Assembly: GCA_964425275.1 (NCBI GenBank) | Contig: CAYRLZ010000053.1 | Span: 1-21,005, forward strand | Reading direction: 5' to 3' | Source of the DNA: CAYRLZ01 sp964425275 | Lineage (GTDB): Bacteria > Hydrothermota > Tepidihabitantia > Tepidihabitantales > JBDRVQ01 | Length of the DNA stretch: 21,005 nt | Part shown: in pieces, positions 15,133 through 21,005 of the stretch | Layout of the letters: the number at the start of each line of letters is the position of its first letter | How positions within the stretch are numbered: position 1 is the stretch's first letter | Notes under the pieces: model-generated | Seen by the model: the letters and a program-made list of their open reading frames with translations, nothing else | The model's database searches: none | Told to the model about the DNA's origin: nothing | Translations under genes and position numbers: made by a program

Positions 15133-16026
15133 ATGAAGCAATTCCTTTTGAAAGATATTCACCTAAAGGTCTTTGCCCTCCTTATCGCCGGCACAATCTG
15201 GTTTGCCGCAACCCTGGACCGAAACTATGTCCTGAACCGGAAGGTGCCAATCAAATTCTTGGGACTACCACCAACGAAATTGATTGTTTATCAATCCCTG
15301 GAGGAGGTGAATGTCGTCTTAGAAGGAAAGGGGAGAGATTTTTTTCTAACCGGTGAACAGCGATTGGCTTATGAGGTAGCATTAAAGGATACAAAGCCGG
15401 GGAGACAAAGGCTAAAGTTTAATTCCGAAAACTTAAACTTAAAAAGGCAATTACTAATTAGAGGATTTAAACCCGAATATTTAGAATTTGAGATTGATGA
15501 CCTCAGAGAAAAATTAGTAGAGATTAAAGTTCCATTAAAAGATGAACTGCCAACCGGGTTCTTCCTCACCGGTGTTGAAGTAAAAGATAATAAGGTGTAT
15601 CTCTGGGGGCCGAAAAGTGAACTGCCATTTATCACTTCACTCGCGACTGAGACCTTATCATTAAGGGGATTAAAAGAAAGTGTTAAAAAAGAAGTCTCGG
15701 TTTTGGTGCCTTCAAAAAAATTTTGGGCTCGGCCTGATAAAATATTGGTTAGTCTAACAATTGAACAAGAAACGACCCGAGAGATTGATAGTATCTGGGT
15801 GAAGACCGATCGCAAAGGTGTGCGGATTATCCCGAAAAATGCCCGAGTCTTTATCGCCGGTCCTCCTTCCCGAATTAAGTCAATAACGAGAAATGACATA
15901 AAGGTCTTTTTGACACTTAAAGATTTGAATCCCGGTATCTATAAACTTCCCGCCCAAATCTTACTACCGCCGGGGGTTATTTTTAAGCGATGCGAGCCAG
16001 CGCGCTTCCAGGTGGAGATAAAATAA
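15133..16026 (+). CDS. YbbR-domain (CdaR-like) membrane-anchored protein
   Basis: 297 residues. The N-terminus KDIHLKVFALLIAGTIWFAATL is the characteristic YbbR anchor: a short amphipathic lead followed by one transmembrane helix ending in Trp. The extracytoplasmic part contains repeated YbbR beta modules with the usual phrases VPIKFLGLP, NVVLEGKG, VEIKVPLKDELPTGFFLTGVEV and VYLWGPKSEL, then VRIIPKNARVFIAGPPSRI. In Firmicutes, CdaR binds and regulates the c-di-AMP cyclase CdaA; no cyclase gene is in this window, so the partner is unknown. tsaD follows after 32 nt, probably cotranscribed. Confidence 0.8.
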   Translation: MKQFLLKDIHLKVFALLIAGTIWFAATLDRNYVLNRKVPIKFLGLPPTKLIVYQSLEEVNVVLEGKGRDFFLTGEQRLAYEVALKDTKPGRQRLKFNSENLNLKRQLLIRGFKPEYLEFEIDDLREKLVEIKVPLKDELPTGFFLTGVEVKDNKVYLWGPKSELPFITSLATETLSLRGLKESVKKEVSVLVPSKKFWARPDKILVSLTIEQETTREIDSIWVKTDRKGVRIIPKNARVFIAGPPSRIKSITRNDIKVFLTLKDLNPGIYKLPAQILLPPGVIFKRCEPARFQVEIK

Positions 16027-16058
16027 AAATGAGTCTTTAATCGTTTTTATTTCCCGCT

Positions 16059-17033
16059 ATGTATATCTTAGGGATTGAAACATCCTGTGATGAAACCGCC
16101 TGTGCAGTATTAAAAGATGGCCGAGAAATCCTCTCCAATGTCGTCAGTTCTCAGTATCTCCATTCAAAATACGGCGGTGTCATTCCTGAGGTAGCTTCAC
16201 GGGCGCACATCCAGCACTTAGTGCCAATCATCAAGACCGCTTTGGAGATTGCCGCTATTGGATATTCCGACATTGATTTAATCGCCGGCACCTATGCCCC
16301 GGGTTTAATTGGTTCATTGATTGTTGGGCTCTCTTTTGCCAAAGGGCTCTCTTTAAGTCTTAATAAGCCATTTGTTGGTATCAACCATATTGAAGGACAC
16401 ATCTTTTCAACAATCCTTGCCGAACCTGAACTAAAACCGCCTTTTCTTTCCTTGATAATCTCTGGTGGCCATACGGAATTTTATCGGGTTAAAGATTTTT
16501 GCGATTACGAATTATTAGGAACAACCTTAGATGATGCCTGTGGTGAGGCATTTGATAAGGTTGGTAAGATACTAGGACTGCCTTATCCCGCTGGGATGAA
16601 GATTGAAGAATTGGCTAAGGCGGGAAGGCGAACGATTAGCTTCCCCCACCCCAAGGTTCCGGACCTCAATTTCAGTTTTTCGGGGTTAAAGACCGCGGTT
16701 TTATATTTTTGGCAGGCAAACCGAAATTACCCTTATCAAGACATTGCCCATTCCTTCCAAGAGGTGGTCTTTGACTTTTTGGAAGAGAAGATTTTATTGG
16801 CGGCAAAAAACTACTCGCGGGTGATAACGATTAGTGGTGGTGTGGCGGCAAATCAGCGGTTGCGCGACCGGTTAAGGAGATTAGGGGAAAAGGAATGGAT
16901 AAAATTTTATCTACCTCCCCCTTTTCTCTGCACCGATAATGCCGCAATGATTGCCGCTGCCGGCTACGAACGTTATAAGCGAATCGGTCCTTCCTCTCTT
17001 GATTTGGAGGTAAAGGCAAATGAACGCCTTTAA
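16059..17033 (+). CDS. tsaD: tRNA N6-adenosine threonylcarbamoyltransferase catalytic subunit
   Basis: 324 residues. TsaD, with TsaB and TsaE, transfers threonylcarbamoyl from TC-AMP to A37 of ANN-decoding tRNAs. Visible marks are the N-terminal GIETSCDETACAVL, SRAHIQHLVPI, the metal-binding GINHIEGHIFS (His110 and His114), LSLIISGGHTEF, GTTLDDACGEAFDKVGK, NFSFSGLKTA, ITISGGVAANQRLR and the metal-ligand CTDNAAMIAAAG. All are conserved. No SD site precedes the ATG, so coupling to the ybbR-like gene is likely. rimI, a common neighbour of tsaD, follows after 26 nt. Confident assignment. Confidence 0.97.
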   Translation: MYILGIETSCDETACAVLKDGREILSNVVSSQYLHSKYGGVIPEVASRAHIQHLVPIIKTALEIAAIGYSDIDLIAGTYAPGLIGSLIVGLSFAKGLSLSLNKPFVGINHIEGHIFSTILAEPELKPPFLSLIISGGHTEFYRVKDFCDYELLGTTLDDACGEAFDKVGKILGLPYPAGMKIEELAKAGRRTISFPHPKVPDLNFSFSGLKTAVLYFWQANRNYPYQDIAHSFQEVVFDFLEEKILLAAKNYSRVITISGGVAANQRLRDRLRRLGEKEWIKFYLPPPFLCTDNAAMIAAAGYERYKRIGPSSLDLEVKANERL

Positions 17034-17059
17034 TCCCGACGCTCTAATTCCTTGGTATT

Positions 17060-17521
17060 ATGAAAGGACTAATAATTGAACGGATGACCGAAAATGATTT
17101 AGACCAGGTCATAAGAATTGAACGAGAGAATTTTAAACTCCCGTGGAAAAGGGAATTTTTTCTCAGTGACTTAAATAAGGATACCGCCGATTGTTTAGTC
17201 GGCAAAGTTGCCGGAAGGGTATTGGGCTATGTCGTTGCCTTTCGGGTTTTAGATGAACTTCATCTGGCTAATATCTCCGTAGATAAAAAATATCAAAGAA
17301 AGGGTATCGGGACGAAATTATTGGCGACGATAACCGAACAGGCAAAAGAAAAGGGCCTAAAGAAGATTTTCTTGGAGGTGAGAAAGAGTAATCTTAAGGC
17401 GCAGAAGTTTTACGAGAAGTTCAATTTTCGTTATGCCTATACCCGAAAAAGTTATTACGAGGATGGCGAAGACGCCTTAGTCTACGAGAAGAGAATAAAT
17501 AATAATCAACCAACTGCCTGA
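17060..17521 (+). CDS. rimI: RimI-like GNAT N-acetyltransferase
   Basis: 153 residues, the usual RimI length. The protein acetylates the N-terminal alanine of ribosomal protein S18 in Escherichia coli; the substrate here is inferred. The fold shows IERMTENDLDQVIRIERENFKLPWKREFF, then LANISVDKKYQRKGIGTKLLATI (acetyl-CoA-binding motif A, RKGIGT) and KKIFLEVRKSNLKAQKFYEKFNFRY, where LEVR-SN--A--FYEK-GF is the RimI signature. The last gene of the ybbR-tsaD-rimI unit; it converges on the restriction gene 66 nt away. No terminator hairpin is evident between them. Confidence 0.92.
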   Translation: MKGLIIERMTENDLDQVIRIERENFKLPWKREFFLSDLNKDTADCLVGKVAGRVLGYVVAFRVLDELHLANISVDKKYQRKGIGTKLLATITEQAKEKGLKKIFLEVRKSNLKAQKFYEKFNFRYAYTRKSYYEDGEDALVYEKRINNNQPTA

Positions 17522-17587
17522 TGTCCTAAAAATTTTTATCTTTTGTGCTATGAAGCATCTTCCTTTATTTTATATTTCTATCTAAAC

Positions 17588-18373
17588 CTAATTACCCTTA
17601 TTTCTTTTGCCTTTTAGCAATTTACTTACTGCCTTACCATAAAGAACTATCTTTTCGTTAAAATTTTTAGTTCCCCTTATTTCTAATTTTAGTAGATTAA
17701 AGGTTAATTTTTTGTCCAACCAAAATTTTACCTCGCGATAATGAATATCACTGTCATTCCTCATCTCAATTTCACCGTGCGTCTTACCTTTAACCCTAAA
17801 AATCACCTTTTGGTCATCAAGCTGATTTTTTCCCTTGGCTTTTGAGTTTTCCACTTCGTAATTATTGACTAAGGTATTTACCACTTCCTTATTCCCAAAG
17901 ACATGAAAAATTCCTTCTTCTTTTATCACTAAAAAATCTACTTCGCCGCTATTAAAAATACTTTTATCAATAAAGGCGGCAAGGAGTCTTTTCTCCGATA
18001 GCCTATTACATAATTCGCGCATCGGTTCTTGTAACTTTCTTTTATATTCATCTTTGTTTCTCAAATATTCTTCTCGCTTTTCTGGAAAACTATTAATACA
18101 CCTCAAAAATAAATCACCAAGTCCATTCATACCCCGAAAGGTGTAATCGCTTTCAAATCTCGTCCTCCCGTAAAGAAAAATCTGCCATTTCTTTTCCCCA
18201 CTTTTTACCGAATAGGAATGACCCTCTAAATCAATCACATCCTTTTTCGCCTGTGGTTCACTTCTATATTCTCTGCCAATCCCTAATAATTCAGCAAATT
18301 CCCGAGCGTCGGCGTGCCCTTTTCTCTTTACATAACTGGCTTTTTCGGAAGTCATCGCTTTCTTTTTGCCCAT
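17588..18373 (-). CDS. Probable type II restriction endonuclease (PD-(D/E)XK-like)
   Basis: 261 residues starting MGKKKAMTSEKASYVKRKGHADAREFAELLG. The region KKDVIDLEGHSYSVKSGEKKWQIFLYG (Asp45/Asp48 and Ser55-Val-Lys57) matches the D-Xn-(E/S)-X-K active-site layout of many type II restriction enzymes. A second typical stretch is IHYREVKFWLDKK near the C-terminus. It starts 4 nt after the stop of an adenine methylase gene, the classic restriction-modification arrangement, with AAGG 11 nt upstream of the ATG. I cannot name the subtype or recognition sequence. The ORF is intact although the partner methylase reads as frameshifted, which is biologically awkward. Function is inferred from motif plus neighbour. 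Confidence 0.7.
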   Translation of the reverse strand: MGKKKAMTSEKASYVKRKGHADAREFAELLGIGREYRSEPQAKKDVIDLEGHSYSVKSGEKKWQIFLYGRTRFESDYTFRGMNGLGDLFLRCINSFPEKREEYLRNKDEYKRKLQEPMRELCNRLSEKRLLAAFIDKSIFNSGEVDFLVIKEEGIFHVFGNKEVVNTLVNNYEVENSKAKGKNQLDDQKVIFRVKGKTHGEIEMRNDSDIHYREVKFWLDKKLTFNLLKLEIRGTKNFNEKIVLYGKAVSKLLKGKRNKGN

Positions 18374-18377
18374 ATCT

Positions 18378-19374
18378 TCAAACCTTCTTAATAATCAGTA
18401 ATTCCCTTGCTTTCTTTATGTGATTACTGCTTTTCCTTTTACGATTGAGACCAATCCTTGTTTCCCCCTGTCCCATAGTATATTGGATTGGTAATTCAAC
18501 AATATCAAAATTTTTATACCATTTCCTCACTGTCGGTGAATCATTATAAGATAAGATAAAACCGCCCTTATGATTTAATAGCAGTTCTCGCAACAATTCG
18601 TGATTAAAATTATTGTGGTGGATAGGAAAATTCCTCTGGGGGTAAAGTCCGCGAAAAAGCGTGCTATCTTTTCCTAAATAGTATGGCGGGTCACAATAAA
18701 GAAAGTCATTGGGAAATTTCGGGATAACCTTCTCAAAGGAGGCACATTCGACACTAATGTTTTTCACCGCAAAATTCTTTACCCGTTCCAGAAGTCGGCG
18801 ATAGGTCTCTTCATTGGCATAGACGCTTGACATCCAACCCAAAAATCCCGGTCCATAGGAAAGGTTGTGATTAAAGTAATAATATGTTGCCAATTTTAAG
18901 GGTGTTAATTTTATTTCTCCCTTCCAGTGTTTCCTCAATTCCTCCTTGACCGACTTGTAAGTCTCTTTCGTTGGTTTTAGCCCACGTAATTCCCGGTATA
19001 AATCTTCCGGTCGGGCAATTTGAATTTTCCAAATAATTAACCAGGATGTCAAAAATCTCAAAACCCAATACTTCTATACCTAATTCCTTTGCTACCGCAA
19101 TCTCAATTGAGCCGCCGCCAAAAAATGGTGAGATTAATCTTCGGATATTTTCGGGTATTCTTTCTACTACATAACCGACCGCCCAACTTTTCCCCCCGGC
19201 GTATCTTAAAGGAGAACCTAAATACCTTTTATATCTCTTATCTTTACCCCTTAAATTTTGCAAAAATTCTTGTTTGGGACTTATTAGAGCTAAATCCGAA
19301 AATAAATACTGTTGGCGAGAAGTCTTTCTTTTTGGGGAAGAGATTGCTTTATGTCTCAGGGCAAACCTACTCAT
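18378..19374 (-). pseudogene. D12-class adenine-N6 DNA methyltransferase, apparent single-base frameshift
   Basis: Two overlapping frames together make one methylase. The upstream frame (from ATG 19374) carries SPLRYAGGKSWAV (motif X), SPFFGGGSIEIAVAKELG (motif I, SAM binding) and GFEIFDILVNY. The downstream frame continues WKIQIARPEDLYREL, KLATYYYFNHNLSYG, FLYCDPPYYLG (motif IV, catalytic DPPY) and FILSYNDSPTVRKWY. The total of 997 nt is 332 codons plus one base. Removing one T from the TTT run (+ strand AAA, 19031-19033) restores NYWK and a 331-residue protein of normal family length. Every motif is present, so the break may be recent, a sequencing error or rare slippage. It would protect host DNA from the adjacent endonuclease. 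Confidence 0.85.
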
Positions 19375-19377
19375 AGA

Positions 19378-19446
19378 TTATCCAGTTGCGGGTATCCTGT
19401 CTCTGGCTGTTAAAACAAAAATTCCCGCCCCAGCCAATAATCTCAA
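19378..19446 (-). CDS. Short SD-led TTG ORF (22 codons) upstream of the methylase
   Basis: AGGAGG (19458-19453) is followed 6 nt later by TTG and 22 codons (RLLAGAGIFVL... DRIPATG), ending in TAA at 19380-19378, 3 nt before the methylase ATG. It is in the same frame as the methylase. The strongest ribosome-binding site of the locus therefore serves this ORF, while the methylase ATG has none. It may be a coupling leader peptide, or the true start of a longer methylase interrupted by the TAA. No homology is recognised. Confidence 0.4.
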   Translation of the reverse strand: MRLLAGAGIFVLTARDRIPATG

Positions 19447-19526
19447 CTCACACCTCCTCTTTCTCCAAAAGGAAATAATTTTTGTGTCTCGGTTCCAGTA
19501 TGCCTTAAAAACCCTTCCATATCTTT

Positions 19527-19554
19527 ATTATACCGCCATTTATTTATCTGTCAA
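19527..19554 (-). promoter_or_regulatory. Consensus sigma70 promoter of the restriction-modification locus
   Basis: Perfect TTGACA (19554-19549) and TATAAT (19532-19527) with a 16-nt spacer on the minus strand. Transcription would start near 19520, leaving about 75 nt before the SD-led TTG and about 145 nt before the methylase ATG. It is the best hexamer match in the window, with a normal leader, unlike the leaderless promoters of the housekeeping units. Confidence 0.75.
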
Positions 19555-19675
19555 CTACAATCGCCCTGTTTCTAAAAACTCTTTCGGATTTTTGAAGGGA
19601 AAAGACCGATTTGGGAAAAATGACCCAATTGAACCCAGCAATCACCCCTCCGAACGATAATCAGATTTTTCTCAG

Positions 19676-19975
19676 TTAAAGAAGGGCTCCCCAAAGAGAT
19701 TGAGCAAGAGATTGAAAAAGAGGCTATGGAAGAGACCCAAGAAGGGCTTATTAAAGAGGCTCGTAGGAAGAAAGACCAGGCGAAAAGGAAGGAGAGAGGG
19801 AAATAGAAAAGGGAAAAGGAAGGGAAAGAGATAAGGAAATAGACCAAGGGAAAGGCTTAAAAATGGGCTTAATAAGGCACTGGGTATAGGGTAGGGGGAA
19901 CAAAGGGGGATAAAATTGGGAAAAGAGAATAAGTTATTGAAAATAAAGAACTTATTGGAAAAAGGAGTGAAGAAA
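19676..19975. repeat. Second 12-nt-period array, purine-rich on the + strand
   Basis: Units start at 19676 and every 12 nt: for example TTGAGCAAGAGA (19700), TTGAAAAAGAGG (19712), CTATGGAAGAGA (19724) and TTATTAAAGAGG (19748). Phase is held without indels at least to the paired CTTAAAAATGGG (19856) and CTTAATAAGGCA (19868), after which it fades. The + strand is nearly free of C over long stretches. In one frame the best part reads as tetrads (LPKE, IEQE, IEKE, LIKE), but that frame has no plausible start at its head. The unit resembles that of the array at 2296-2499. The far end is poorly defined. Confidence 0.7.
19928..19956. repeat. Inverted repeat near the end of the second array
   Basis: AATAAGTT (19928-19935) and AACTTATT (19949-19956) are perfect 8-nt inverted arms with a 13-nt loop. 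The loop has no T-tract after it on either strand. Confidence 0.45.
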
Positions 19976-19997
19976 AATGTTAGTAATACTAACATTT
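19975..19997. repeat. Perfect 10-bp hairpin after the second array
   Basis: AAATGTTAGT, loop AAT, ACTAACATTT. Fully paired and A/T-rich. It lies between the nitroreductase stop and the array. On the minus strand it could weakly terminate the DUF4382-nitroreductase transcript, though only ATTTTTCTTC follows. An operator dyad is equally possible. Confidence 0.5.
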
Positions 19998-20054
19998 GAG
20001 GTAAAGGTTTAGGGAGAAAAATTATTTAAAGGAAAAAGGAGTTATTGCCTTTAA

Positions 20055-20564
20055 TCAAATATATCGCAATATCTCCGAAAGCGGCTTTCGTCCCCTTTCC
20101 GCTGGCATTTCGTTTGGGTAACCGAGCGGGGTAAAGGCGATCGGCTTTTCTCCGGGTGGCAGGTTTAAGATTCTTGCTACCTCCTTCTCATCATAGGCAC
20201 CAATCCAACAGGTTCCCAGACCTTCGGCGGTCGCGGCCAGAATAATATGCTCTAAGGCGATGGCGCAATCTACGGGATAAGAAGCCCAATAGCCACCCAT
20301 CCTTCCCCAGGCATCTTTCTCTAAGGCAACGACACCGATTAGAACCGGCGCCTCGGCAATAAATCGCTGATTGCGCATTGCCGGCACTAACTCCTCAATC
20401 ACCTTCTTATCCCGGATAACGAGAAATCGCCAGGGCTGGAGATTCTTTGCCGAAGGGGCAAGCCTTCCCGCTTCTAAGATTCTTTCCAGAACATCTTCTG
20501 GAATTGGGTCGGGTTTATAAGAGCGGACACTTCTCCGCTTTTTAATTATCTCGTAAAAATCCAT
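20055..20564 (-). CDS. Nitroreductase-family FMN oxidoreductase
   Basis: 169 residues. FMN-contacting segments are KKRRSVRSYKPDPIPEDVLERIL at the N-terminus, APSAKNLQPWRFLVI, and EGLGTCWIGAYDEKEVARILNLP near the C-terminus, with FTPLGYPNE as the final conserved strand. Members reduce nitro compounds, quinones or flavin-linked substrates with NAD(P)H in the cytosol; the natural substrate is not predictable. The ATG has a strong AGGAGG site at a 4-7 nt spacing, and that site overlaps the stop of the upstream DUF4382 gene, indicating cotranscription and coupling. Length is at the short end of the family, as in the SagB/BluB-unlike small subgroup. Confidence 0.93.
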   Translation of the reverse strand: MDFYEIIKKRRSVRSYKPDPIPEDVLERILEAGRLAPSAKNLQPWRFLVIRDKKVIEELVPAMRNQRFIAEAPVLIGVVALEKDAWGRMGGYWASYPVDCAIALEHIILAATAEGLGTCWIGAYDEKEVARILNLPPGEKPIAFTPLGYPNEMPAERGRKPLSEILRYI

Positions 20565-20572
20565 ATCTCCTC

Positions 20573-21005
20573 CTATTCAATCTCTACCCGATAAGATGGA
20601 TTTAAGAGATAAAAATTATCTCCCCTTTGAATTGAATTTCTTGAATTCCAGATGACCTTAAATTTTGTTATCTTATCCTCGGCGATATTAAAGGTTGAGT
20701 GAAGTTTTATCCCGGTTTCAATTCCGGAAGGGACTTTTATCCGAAATAGGCTATCATCCTGAACCAGATAACCACAGGAATCCTGTGTCCCACCTAAAAT
20801 TAGAGAGAGCGTTGTGTACATCCCTGGTTCTAAATTTACCGACCAGAAGAGTTCTCCTTCGGGAGATAAGGCGAGGAGGTCAAAGGTTGTATCCGGGGAG
20901 TATTCCTTTACCGCCACGACCTTTTCTCCGGTTTCGTGGACACTTATCCTTTTAAGATGGAGGAAGATATTTTTTATTATTCCCCCGGAGAGAATGAATG
21001 GTTCT
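20573..21005 (-). CDS. DUF4382-domain protein, 5' end beyond the window
   Basis: The frame is open to the window edge, giving 143 residues, rather than starting at the internal GTG at 20917. The fragment runs EPFILSGGIIKNIFLHLKRI, then VHETGEKVV, TFDLLALSPEGELFWSVNLEPGMYTTLSLILG, DSLFRIKVPSGIETGIKLHSTFNIAEDKITKF and NFYLLNPSYRVEIE. The order (a 'V-RV-VH' strand, TFDLL, 'L--G-YT-L-L', 'KVPSG-QTGIKL---F', final 'L-P--R') is the DUF4382 pattern. These domains occur in secreted or lipoprotein envelope proteins of unknown function; the signal peptide would be upstream of the window. The stop lies 8 nt before the nitroreductase start. Confidence 0.8.
   Translation of the reverse strand, partial: EPFILSGGIIKNIFLHLKRISVHETGEKVVAVKEYSPDTTFDLLALSPEGELFWSVNLEPGMYTTLSLILGGTQDSCGYLVQDDSLFRIKVPSGIETGIKLHSTFNIAEDKITKFKVIWNSRNSIQRGDNFYLLNPSYRVEIE

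Noticed and set aside
15369..15899. Minus-strand 176-codon frame
   Set aside because: Antisense to the ybbR-like gene, Ser/Phe-rich shadow without a credible start or family.
17522..17587. Bidirectional terminator between the convergent rimI and restriction genes
   Set aside because: Only a short AAAAATTTTT palindrome is present, with no GC stem.
19089..19660. Plus-strand frames opposite the methylase and its leader
   Set aside because: They are antisense to methylase motifs X and I and to a consensus minus-strand promoter; no ribosome-binding site or family signature is seen.
19672..19995. Minus-strand 107-codon frame rich in Phe/Leu/Pro/Ser
   Set aside because: It is simply the complement of the purine-rich 12-nt array; composition explains the absence of stops, and it has no ribosome-binding site or family motif.

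Overview
The window (roughly 40% GC, AGA/AGG-rich arginine codons, no phage or plasmid backbone genes) looks like the chromosome of an uncultivated Gram-negative-type bacterium. The combination of a PorV/PorQ-like (UPF0164) outer-membrane beta-barrel protein, DUF4382, two SPII lipoproteins in a dnaN operon and an endonuclease Q resembles the WOR-3/Stahlbacteria-like candidate phyla. That placement is inference from gene content, not a measured phylogeny.

Layout. (1) 1-236: the 3' end of a possible + strand gene. (2) 190-2238, minus: a lipoyl-like/KOW-motif protein followed 3 nt later by a PorV-like barrel protein, driven by a promoter whose -10 box lies 7 nt before the ATG. (3) 2239-2666: non-coding, holding a strictly 12-nt-periodic array of 17 degenerate units. 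(4) 2667-8832, minus: a tightly packed eight-gene run dnaN - lipoprotein - lipoprotein - endonuclease Q - HIT - membrane protein - HAD - acpS, with overlaps or gaps of at most 39 nt. (5) tRNA-Ala(UGC) upstream of dnaN, divergent from the next unit across a perfect 16-nt dyad. (6) 9123-15025, plus: addB and addA, the recombinational-repair helicase-nuclease pair. (7) 15133-17521, plus: ybbR-like gene, tsaD, rimI. (8) 17588-19374, minus: a restriction-modification locus whose D12-type adenine methylase reads as frameshifted while the presumed endonuclease ORF is intact, preceded by a consensus promoter and a 22-codon SD-led TTG ORF. (9) 19375-20054: non-coding, mostly a second purine-rich 12-nt-periodic array ending in two hairpins. 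(10) 20055-21005, minus: nitroreductase and a DUF4382 protein cut by the window edge.

How the genes fit together. Replication and repair dominate: beta clamp, endonuclease Q with a C-terminal QMTLF that matches the bacterial clamp-binding motif, and AddAB. Translation and maturation genes (tRNA-Ala, tsaD, rimI, acpS) and envelope genes (PorV-like, lipoproteins, YbbR, DUF4382) surround them. The least explained content is the pair of 12-nt-periodic arrays, which share a related unit on the same strand in two separate intergenic regions. The second is a recurrent promoter layout that implies leaderless mRNAs at three operon heads, in a genome that also uses strong Shine-Dalgarno sites elsewhere.
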